From: Agromyces kandeliae | GTDB lineage: Bacteria > Actinomycetota > Actinomycetes > Actinomycetales > Microbacteriaceae | Length of the DNA stretch: 64,000 bases | NCBI RefSeq assembly: GCF_009674665.1 | Contig: NZ_WKJD01000018.1 | Location: 178,457 to 242,456, forward strand | Direction of reading: 5' to 3' | Made by a program: the position numbers and the translations under genes | The notes under the pieces: model-generated | Told to the model about the DNA's origin: nothing | The model's database searches: none | Seen by the model: the letters and a program-made list of their open reading frames with translations, nothing else | Shown: positions 58,042 to 64,000 of the stretch, piece after piece | How the letters are laid out: each line of letters starts with the position of its first letter | Position numbering within the stretch: the stretch's first letter is position 1

Positions 58042-58564
58042 CGCGCTCGACGACCGGTCGCACGTCGAGACCGGGGTCGATCGTGAGGCGGTGCAGGATG
58101 AGGCCGTCGCCGAGCGCCATCAGCGCCCGCCCTGCCGGGATCGGGTCGGGGATGCCGGCGGCGGTGACGAGTCGGTCGGTCCACTGCTCGAACTCCTGGC
58201 GCTGACGGCGCAGCGGTGCGAGGAGCTCGTCGTCGGCCCCGAGCTCGAGGAACAGCGCGAACCGGGCGCGCGTGCGCACCGCGAACGGTCCGGTCTGCGC
58301 GAGCAGCACCGCGCAGAGTCCCTCGATGATCGATGCGGGAGTGGGCTCGTCGAACAGGGTGGGGGAGAAGTCGGCCCGCTCCTGCTCGGCCATCCAGTCG
58401 ATGATGCCGGCGAGCAGCGCCCGGCGAGTCCGGAACCAGTTCGACGTCGATCCGTTCGGGAGCTCGGCCCGGGCGTCCACCCGGGCATGACTGAGTGCGC
58501 GGACGCCCTCCGAACCGAGCAGCTGCACGGCCGCCTCGAGCGCCCGGTCCTTCGTCGTCGGCAT
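58013..58564 (-). CDS. TetR-family regulator
   Basis: A 183-residue regulator. The HTH is LEAAVQLLGSEGVRALSHARVDARAELPNGSTSNWFRTRRALLAGI (about residues 10-55). The C-terminal half fits a TetR ligand domain, ending in the tandem repeat region. The ATG at 58564 is selected over a GTG two codons upstream because GGGACGG is five bases from it in sequence context; both are plausible. Divergent from the alpha/beta hydrolase gene, with paired operator-like sites between. Confidence 0.85.
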   Translation of the reverse strand: MPTTKDRALEAAVQLLGSEGVRALSHARVDARAELPNGSTSNWFRTRRALLAGIIDWMAEQERADFSPTLFDEPTPASIIEGLCAVLLAQTGPFAVRTRARFALFLELGADDELLAPLRRQRQEFEQWTDRLVTAAGIPDPIPAGRALMALGDGLILHRLTIDPGLDVRPVVERAVRALAATA

Positions 58565-58587
58565 GGACACCGTCCCGTCTCGCGTCT

Positions 58588-58622
58588 ACTATGTTCCTAG
58601 TGGGGCAGACTACGAATCTAGT
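58588..58622. promoter_or_regulatory. Paired ACTA-N6-TAGT operators
   Basis: Two 14-base sites, ACTATGTTCCTAGT (58588-58601) and ACTACGAATCTAGT (58609-58622), begin 21 bases apart, which is two helical turns, between the divergent TetR and hydrolase genes. They are probable TetR binding sites. Confidence 0.72.
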
Positions 58623-58648
58623 ATCTGCCCGCCGGGAGGGGGTTCCCG

Positions 58649-59518
58649 ATGGACACGCCGATGCCCGAGGCATCCGGATTCGACCACCTGACGATTGCGA
58701 CCCGCGGTCTCGCGTCGCATGTCGCGGTGGTCGGCGAGGGCGCACCCGTCGTGATGCTGCACGGGTTCCCGCAGCACTGGTGGCAGTGGCGCGACATCGG
58801 GCCGCGGCTCGCCGAGCGGGGGTATCGGGTGATCTGTCCCGACCTCCGCGGCGCCGGCTGGACCGTCGCCGAGAGCCCGCGCATCGAACGCGAGACGCGT
58901 CGACACGACCTCGTCGCGCTGCTCGACGCGATGGGCTTCGATCGCGTGCGACTGGTCGGTCACGACATGGGTGCCATGGCGGCGATGCAGCTCGCCTACA
59001 CCGACCCCGAGCGCGTCGAGGCGCTCGTGTGGCTCGCCGCTCCGCCGCCGTTCATGTCGTTCAGCCCCAAGATGCTGGGCGCGCTGCGCCACCTCCCGCC
59101 GCTCGTGTGGCATCGGCCCGGCCGGTCGCTCGCGGCCATCTTCGGCGAGGCGTACGCCGTCCGGCCGCTCGCGCCCGTCACGGTCGAGACGTACCTCGCC
59201 CCGATGCGCCGCCCGGAGGTCGACGCCGCCGTGCGGTGGCTCTATCGCGGGATGGTGCTGCCCGAGGCGGTGCGCATCGCCCGGGGCGCCTACACGGCGC
59301 AGCGTCTCCGGCCGCCGACCCTCTGCGCGTTCGGCCGCCGAGACGGCGCCTACTCCGAAGCGGACCTGCGGCGGCTCACCGGCGACCCGACCCGGTACGC
59401 CGATCACTTCGAGTTCGCGTTCATCGATGACGCGTCGCACTTCATCACGGACGACGCGCCGGAGGCGGTCTCCGAGGTGATCCTCGAGCATTTCGCACGG
59501 GCGGATGCCTCGGCGTGA
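58649..59518 (+). CDS. Alpha/beta hydrolase (haloalkane dehalogenase/epoxide hydrolase type)
   Basis: A 289-residue enzyme with an Asp nucleophile: VGHDMGAMAAM. The oxyanion motif is LHGFPQHWWQW, and CPDLRGAGW follows. The catalytic His is in DASHFITDD. Dehalogenases and epoxide hydrolases share the HDMG/HDWG elbow, so the reaction could be either. GGGAGGGGG precedes the ATG. It is probably repressed by the divergent TetR regulator and induced by its xenobiotic-like substrate. A decayed paralogue lies tail to tail just downstream. Confidence 0.9.
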   Translation: MDTPMPEASGFDHLTIATRGLASHVAVVGEGAPVVMLHGFPQHWWQWRDIGPRLAERGYRVICPDLRGAGWTVAESPRIERETRRHDLVALLDAMGFDRVRLVGHDMGAMAAMQLAYTDPERVEALVWLAAPPPFMSFSPKMLGALRHLPPLVWHRPGRSLAAIFGEAYAVRPLAPVTVETYLAPMRRPEVDAAVRWLYRGMVLPEAVRIARGAYTAQRLRPPTLCAFGRRDGAYSEADLRRLTGDPTRYADHFEFAFIDDASHFITDDAPEAVSEVILEHFARADASA

Positions 59519-59529
59519 CGACGGCGGCA

Positions 59530-60000
59530 CCGCCGTGCTGAACGAGATGAATCCGGGCGGCACCGAGAGCTGCACCGCCCGCCCCACGCGGTCGGGGTGG
59601 CTGTAGGCGAGCTGCATCGCGGTGATCGCCCCCATGTCGTGGTTGACGAGGTGCACGCGCCCGATGCCGAGCCCGTCGAGCACGGCGACCAGGTCGTGCA
59701 GCGCGTCTCGCGTTCGATGCGGGGGTCGTCGGCCTCGGTCCAGCCGGCGCCGCGGAGGTCGGGGCAGACCACTTGGTAGCCCTGCTCGGCGATCAGTGGT
59801 GCGACATCGTGCCACTGCCACCAGTGCAGCGGGAAGCCGTGCAGCAGCACGACCGGTTCACCGTCGCCGATCGTGGCGACGTGGGTGCGCAGGCCCGGGG
59901 TCTCGACCATGAGGTGCTCGAAGCCGGATGCCTCGGGCAGCTGCGGCGCCCGGGCTGCCGTGGCAGCGGCGGAATCGCGGTGAGGGTCGGTTGCGCGCAT
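59530..60000 (-). pseudogene. Truncated and frameshifted alpha/beta hydrolase
   Basis: The N-terminal half of a paralogue of the gene at 58649-59518. It begins MRATDPHRD and carries LPEASGFEHLMVETPGLRTHVATIGDGEPVVLLHGFPLHWWQWHDV through RIERETR, then shifts frame near 59715 (one base lost) to LHDLVAVLDGLGIGRVHLVNHDMGAITAMQLAYSHPDR. It stops making sense after VPPGFISFSTAVPPSS near 59530, so the lid domain and catalytic His are gone. It abuts the stop codon of the intact copy on the other strand, suggesting loss by an inverted-repeat deletion. Confidence 0.85.
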
Positions 60001-60065
60001 GACGAGCGCGTCCAGCTGATTCGTCGGGCGACCACCGCCCGAGTCGAAGCCCGGGGGCTCCGGAA

Positions 60066-61856
60066 TCACCGCGGCCCGCGCCGCCCGAACGCCCCCGCGA
60101 ACACCGCGTGCAGCAGCGGGATGACGGACACCCCGAGCAGGATCCCGCCCCAGACCGGTTCATCGACGCGCAGCAGGATGCCGCCCAGGAACAGCCCCAC
60201 GAAGATGACCGCCGAGACGATGCGCCCGGCCGTGCGCTCGAGCCGGGACATCCGTTGCTCGATGCGCGGGGAGTTCGCGACGAGGCGTCCCTGCTCGATT
60301 CGGTCGACGACCTTGTCGAGGCGCTGGGGCAGCCGCCAAGTGGTGCCGACGACCGACATCGCCTCGCGGCCGAGGGCCTGGACGATGTTGCCGCGCTCGT
60401 CGCGGAGGAGCTTGGCTGCGTAGGGCTCGACGGCGTCCCACATGTTGAACTCGGGATCGAGCGAGCTGCACATGCCCGAGGTCAGCGACATGGCGCGGAT
60501 GATGAGCAGGAAGTTCTCGGGCAGCTGGAACGGCAGCGTGCGCATCACGTCGCTGAACTCGATCGCGAACCGGCGCAGCTCGCGCTCGTCGACCTGCGCG
60601 AGCTCGGCGAAGCCCATGCCGCCGAAGCGCGCGAACAGCTCGGTCATCGCCCGCTCGAGCTCCGCGGTCTCGGCGGTCGGCAGCAGGAAGCCGACGCTGC
60701 GGAAGCTCTCGACCAGCCGCTTGCCGTCACGCGAGGCGACGGCGATCATGAGCTGCTGCAGGGCCTGTCGCAGCCCGTCGGGCACCTGGCCCATCATGCC
60801 GAAGTCGATGAAGGTGAGCTTCCAGGCCGGCGAGGCGGGCGACGCAGTGGAACCGGCGGATGTCGTGTCGGGTGCCGGCCCCGTGGCATCCGTCGCTGCC
60901 TCGGTCGAAGCGGATGCCGCGGCATCCGTCTCGCCCGACAGCACGCGGACCGGCGTGACGAAGATGTTCCCGGGGTGCGGGTCGGCGTGGAAGTAGCCGT
61001 CGCGGAAGAGCTGGTCGAACATGACGGTCGCGAACTGCTGGGCGACCGCCTTCGGATCGATGCCCGCCGCGACGAGGGCGGCGCGGTCGTTGATCTTGAT
61101 CGCGGTGACGTCGGCGAGGGTGAGCACGCGGCGGGTGGTGCGCTCCCAGACGACCTCGGGCGCGGCGACGCGCGGGTCGCCGGCGAAGCTCGCGGCGAAC
61201 CGCTCGGCGTTGCCGGCCTCGTTGACGTAGTCGATCTCCTCGAGGCTCGTCGTCGCGAACTCCTCCACGAGCGAGGGCAGGTCGACGCGGCTCGCGACGA
61301 ACCGCACGCGGCTGAGCCATCCCGCGATGCGACGCAGTGCGGCGAGGTCGGTGTCGACGATCACCTCGATGCCCGGACGCTGCACCTTCACGACGGCCTC
61401 GTCGTAGCCCATGTCGCCGGCGTCGATGGGGGAGAGGCGGGCGCGGTGCGCCTGGCCGAGGGATGCCGCGGCCACCGGGGTCGGGTCGAACGATGCGTAC
61501 GCACGCTCGAGCGGCATGCCGAGTTCGGCTTCGGCGAGTTCGCGGATGCGGTCGAACGGCACCGGCGGCACCTCGTCCTGCAGCCCGGCGAGTTCGCGCG
61601 TGATCTCGGGCGGCAGCACGTCGAGCCGTGAGGAGAGGTACTGGCCGACCTTGATCATGAGTCCGCCGAGGTCGACCGCGAGGTCGTGGAAGCGCTGCGC
61701 GATGCGGGTCAGCCGCGCCTCGCGGCCGCGCGCGACGTAGCCGGACAGGCCGAACCGTGGCAGCACGAGCTCGAACCACCAGGTCTGCACGATGTACCGC
61801 GCGGCGAATCGGAGGATCCGTCGGTAGCGGGCGCGCGTGTTCCCCACATCGGGCAT
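60066..61856 (-). CDS. ABC1/UbiB-family protein kinase-like protein
   Basis: A 596-residue atypical kinase of the UbiB/AarF/COQ8 group. The KxGQ motif is MIKVGQYLSSR, the Ala-rich nucleotide loop is PVAAASLGQAHRA, the Lys is in AVVKVQRPG, the metal motif is ADPHPGN and DFG is in FIDFGMMG. Two hydrophobic helices at the C-terminus (about 543-590) anchor it to the membrane. Unusually, about 45 residues of Ala/Ser/Thr/Pro separate DPHPGN from DFG. The start at 61856 is taken because the longer frame to 62393 is unrelated Arg/Ser-rich shadow. Target lipid or quinone is unknown. Confidence 0.88.
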   Translation of the reverse strand: MPDVGNTRARYRRILRFAARYIVQTWWFELVLPRFGLSGYVARGREARLTRIAQRFHDLAVDLGGLMIKVGQYLSSRLDVLPPEITRELAGLQDEVPPVPFDRIRELAEAELGMPLERAYASFDPTPVAAASLGQAHRARLSPIDAGDMGYDEAVVKVQRPGIEVIVDTDLAALRRIAGWLSRVRFVASRVDLPSLVEEFATTSLEEIDYVNEAGNAERFAASFAGDPRVAAPEVVWERTTRRVLTLADVTAIKINDRAALVAAGIDPKAVAQQFATVMFDQLFRDGYFHADPHPGNIFVTPVRVLSGETDAAASASTEAATDATGPAPDTTSAGSTASPASPAWKLTFIDFGMMGQVPDGLRQALQQLMIAVASRDGKRLVESFRSVGFLLPTAETAELERAMTELFARFGGMGFAELAQVDERELRRFAIEFSDVMRTLPFQLPENFLLIIRAMSLTSGMCSSLDPEFNMWDAVEPYAAKLLRDERGNIVQALGREAMSVVGTTWRLPQRLDKVVDRIEQGRLVANSPRIEQRMSRLERTAGRIVSAVIFVGLFLGGILLRVDEPVWGGILLGVSVIPLLHAVFAGAFGRRGPR

Positions 61857-61893
61857 CCTGCCTGCCGGATGCCGACGTGTCGAGGGCACTCGG

Positions 61894-62484
61894 TCAGCCC
61901 TGGGCGAGGATCGAGTAGAGCCGGCGGCGTGCGTCTTCGAGCACCTCGACGGCTTCCTTGACCTGCTCGGGGGTGCCGGAGCGTCCGACCTGTGCGGCCG
62001 CCTGCGCGAGCTCGATGCCGGCCTTTGGCAGTGCGCCCGACATGCCGAAGTCGCGCCCGCCGCCTCCGCTGCCGGGCGGGGTGGGCCAGGGGGTGCGTTC
62101 GGCGGATGCCTCCGCCTCGGCCTTGCCCGCCTCGGTGAGGGTGTACGTCTTGCGTCCGCCCTCCTCTTCTGCGGTGATGAGGCCCTCGTCGGCGAGGAGC
62201 TGCAGCGTGGGGTACACCGAGCCCGCGCTCGGCTTCCACGCGCCGCCGCTGCGCTCGGCGATCTCGCTGATGATCTGGTACCCGTGCATCGGCTTCTCGG
62301 CGAGCAGCGCGAGCACCGCCGCGCGGACGTCGCCCTTGCCCATGCGCGGGGCGACCTTCTGCTCGAACATGCCGCGGAGCTGCTCCATGGCATCCCACAG
62401 GCCCTGGCCGCCGCGGCCCGGACCCCAGTTGGACGAGGAACCGCCGAAGGGGTTGTCTCCCGTGAATGAACCTGAACCGCTCAT
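61894..62484 (-). CDS. PadR-family transcriptional regulator
   Basis: A 196-residue regulator. A Gly/Ser/Asn-rich N-terminal extension precedes the winged HTH (DVRAAVLALLAEKPMHGYQIISEIAERSGGAWKPSAGSVYPTLQLLADEGLI). The MHGYxI and SxGSVYPTLxxL signatures are exact for PadR. The C-terminal helix dimerises. GGGAGG precedes the ATG at 62484. It lies 37 bases upstream of the ABC1 kinase gene and is likely co-transcribed. A palindrome AACGATATATCGTT lies upstream. Confidence 0.92.
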   Translation of the reverse strand: MSGSGSFTGDNPFGGSSSNWGPGRGGQGLWDAMEQLRGMFEQKVAPRMGKGDVRAAVLALLAEKPMHGYQIISEIAERSGGAWKPSAGSVYPTLQLLADEGLITAEEEGGRKTYTLTEAGKAEAEASAERTPWPTPPGSGGGGRDFGMSGALPKAGIELAQAAAQVGRSGTPEQVKEAVEVLEDARRRLYSILAQG

Positions 62485-62533
62485 GATGTGCCTCCCTGGA
62501 ACCGGGGCCCTGATCGGGTCTCGACGATATGTC

Positions 62534-62547
62534 AACGATATATCGTT
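62534..62547. promoter_or_regulatory. Candidate PadR operator
   Basis: AACGATATATCGTT is a perfect 14-base palindrome, 50 bases upstream of the PadR start. A TTGACA -35-like element read leftwards adjoins it. It also lies upstream of the divergent esterase gene, so both may be controlled by PadR. Confidence 0.6.
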
Positions 62548-62609
62548 CGATTCTGCGAGTGGTCGTGAATCTGCTGAGAGAACTCGCGTGCACCAGAATC
62601 GGAACCACC

Positions 62610-63617
62610 ATGACGAGCCCGCGCGCAGACGACACGAGTCCTGCTCCCTCGCGCATGCGCATCGCCGACCTCCACCCCGACCTGCGCCGCGCCTACCGGT
62701 GGTTCCCTCGCCCGCAGGTCCGGCGCGGTTGGCAGCGACGGATGGCGCAGGCTGCGTTCGCCCTCATCCCGCCGCCGAAGCGGGCAGCGGGCGTGCGATT
62801 CGAGCAGGTCGACTTCGACGCTCCCGGCACGGGGGTGCGGGTCTTCACCCCCACCCACGCGAGGGCGTCGGTGCCGCCCGGTCGCGGAGCACTGCTGTGG
62901 ATCCACGGCGGTGGCCTCGTGATCGGCGCCGCCGCGCAGGACGATGGTCTCTGCGCCCTCCTCGCGGAGCGCCTCGGCATCGTGGTCGTGTCCGTCGAGT
63001 ACCGGCTCGCCCCGGAGCATCCGTTCCCGGCGCCTCTCGAGGATTGCGTCGCCGCGTGGCAGTGGCTTCAGGATGCCGCGTCCGCGCGCGGCATCGACCC
63101 GGCCCGAGTCGCGGTCGGCGGGCAGAGTGCCGGCGGTGGTCTCGCGGCCACGCTCGCGCAGCGCCTGCTCGCCGACGGCGGAACCCAGCCCGCCGCACAG
63201 CTGCTGTACTGTCCGATGCTCGACGACCGCACCGCGGCGCGGCGCGACCTCGACAGGGTGCGGCATTTCGCCTGGACCAACCGCGACAACCTCGTGGGCT
63301 GGTCGTCGTACCTCCAGGCGGCGCCGGGCGCCGCGGCCGACTCGGTCCCCGACTTCGCCGTGCCCGCTCGCCGCACCGACCTGTCCGGACTTCCGCCGGC
63401 GTGGATCGGCGTCGGCGACATCGACCTGTTCCACGACGAGGACCTCGCCTACGCTGCGGCGCTCCGCGACGCGGGCGTCGAGTGCACGGTCGACGTGGTG
63501 CCTGGGGCGCCGCACGGCTTCGAGACGATCGCCCGTGGCGCCGACGTGTCGCGCGCGTTCCACGCCCGGGCGCGGGCGTGGCTGGGGGAGCGGCTCGCGG
63601 CATCCGCTGACGTCTGA
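62610..63617 (+). CDS. HSL-family alpha/beta hydrolase (esterase/lipase)
   Basis: A 335-residue esterase of the hormone-sensitive-lipase group. The oxyanion motif HGGG (IHGGGLVIGAA) and nucleophile GQSAGGG (Ser about 168) are followed by the Asp in GDIDLFHDED and the His in GAPHGFE, so the triad is complete. Cytoplasmic (no signal peptide). It probably cleaves short acyl esters. The ATG at 62610 has only a weak GGAA site; the open frame extends to 62529, which is less likely to be the start. Confidence 0.88.
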   Translation: MTSPRADDTSPAPSRMRIADLHPDLRRAYRWFPRPQVRRGWQRRMAQAAFALIPPPKRAAGVRFEQVDFDAPGTGVRVFTPTHARASVPPGRGALLWIHGGGLVIGAAAQDDGLCALLAERLGIVVVSVEYRLAPEHPFPAPLEDCVAAWQWLQDAASARGIDPARVAVGGQSAGGGLAATLAQRLLADGGTQPAAQLLYCPMLDDRTAARRDLDRVRHFAWTNRDNLVGWSSYLQAAPGAAADSVPDFAVPARRTDLSGLPPAWIGVGDIDLFHDEDLAYAAALRDAGVECTVDVVPGAPHGFETIARGADVSRAFHARARAWLGERLAASADV

Positions 63618-63753
63618 GCGCGCCAGACCTGGCGGTGCGGCGCGGACGCCCGCGAACGGTGGCCTGCCGCCGCGCCGCGCGGCGCGAACGCTCCCGAAGC
63701 GCATCGCAGCCCGGATGCGTAGGAACTGCAGATGCCGCCGAACGCCGAACGGT

Positions 63754-64000
63754 TCATGCCGCCCGGTCTTCGCGCAGCTCGAAGCTCGTTCGTCCGCCGA
63801 GTCGTGGGACCTGTGCCGGGTCGATATGCGGTGGCGGGATGAACCACACCTCGGTCGGGCCGGGCCGGATCTGCCACCCGTCGCGATGGATCATGTGGTG
63901 GCAGAAGCTGCAGAGCAGGACTCCGTTGGCGAGGTCCGTCGGGCCGGCGTCGCGTTCCCACCAGTCGATGTGGTGCGCTTCGACGTAGCCGATGTTCTGG
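63754..64000 (-). CDS. HNH endonuclease, DUF222/13E12-type (3' end only)
   Basis: The C-terminal 81 codons of a gene that continues past the right edge. The HNH motif is present: YVEAHHIDWWERDAGPTDLANGVLLCSFCHHMIHRDGW, with the His-His pair, Asn and a late His typical of the family, plus a Cys-x-x-Cys. Such DUF222-HNH genes are scattered in many copies through Microbacteriaceae genomes and are of unknown biological role. The gap 63618-63753 shows no clear feature. Confidence 0.88.
   Translation of the reverse strand, partial: QNIGYVEAHHIDWWERDAGPTDLANGVLLCSFCHHMIHRDGWQIRPGPTEVWFIPPPHIDPAQVPRLGGRTSFELREDRAA

Overview
The window is a high-GC, gene-dense stretch of an actinobacterial chromosome, most likely from the family Microbacteriaceae (Agromyces/Microbacterium-like). 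This rests on the strong GC3 codon bias, the frequent GCATCC/GGATGC hexamer in coding and intergenic DNA, ATGA/GTGA start-stop overlaps in most operons, leaderless start signals, and gene families such as ECF41 sigma factors and a DUF222-type HNH endonuclease. The genus cannot be fixed from the sequence alone. No rRNA, tRNA, CRISPR array, insertion sequence or replication origin was seen, and no gene-free stretch exceeds 300 bases.

Region 1 (1-11654) is a carbohydrate/sugar-acid catabolic cluster cut by the left edge: two CUT1 ABC permeases, a 2-hydroxyacid dehydrogenase, a DeoR regulator, a class II aldolase, a small unknown protein, a NodB-like protein with an altered catalytic motif, then (after a beta-propeller-like gene on the other strand) an FAH-family hydrolase, a GH4 glycosidase with a CHGM motif, an IlvD/Edd sugar-acid dehydratase, a short Rossmann protein and a PfkB kinase. 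The set mixes phosphorylative (kinase, aldolase) and non-phosphorylative (dehydratase, FAH) chemistry. It could serve an aldobiouronate-type substrate; the exact substrate is unknown.

Region 2 (11655-16082) holds a partly duplicated promoter/5' gene fragment around a membrane-protein gene, an ECF41 sigma factor with its carboxymuconolactone-decarboxylase partner, and a TetR/oxidoreductase pair. Region 3 (16086-23965) concerns amino acids: a PucR regulator, a LysA-like decarboxylase, a polar amino acid ABC importer whose binding-protein gene has an apparent one-base frameshift, an Lrp regulator and a LysE exporter. Region 4 (24093-36900) is a mosaic of single genes: alpha/beta hydrolase, GyrI-like protein, MDR oxidoreductase, a frameshifted GT1 glycosyltransferase, acetolactate decarboxylase, zincin, SGNH lipoprotein, CPBP protease, a large secreted protein, a VOC protein, and a second ECF41 sigma factor with matching divergent promoters.

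Region 5 (36897-43971) is a LacI-controlled nucleoside/ribose operon: sugar-type ABC importer, two nucleoside hydrolases and a ribokinase, with a well-formed promoter and operators. Region 6 (44141-53737) is a TetR-controlled oligosaccharide system: a GH3 beta-glucosidase with a five-gene oligopeptide-type ABC importer. Region 7 (53835-57787) is a second nucleoside operon: ribokinase, nucleoside hydrolase, adenosine deaminase and its own LacI. Region 8 (58013-64000) has a TetR/hydrolase pair with a decayed tail-to-tail paralogue, an ABC1-family kinase with a PadR regulator, an HSL-type esterase and the 3' end of an HNH endonuclease gene.

Three apparent single-base frameshifts (binding protein near 20076-20080, glycosyltransferase near 28332-28334, hydrolase remnant near 59715) could be real mutations or homopolymer sequencing errors, and should be kept in mind when reading those loci.
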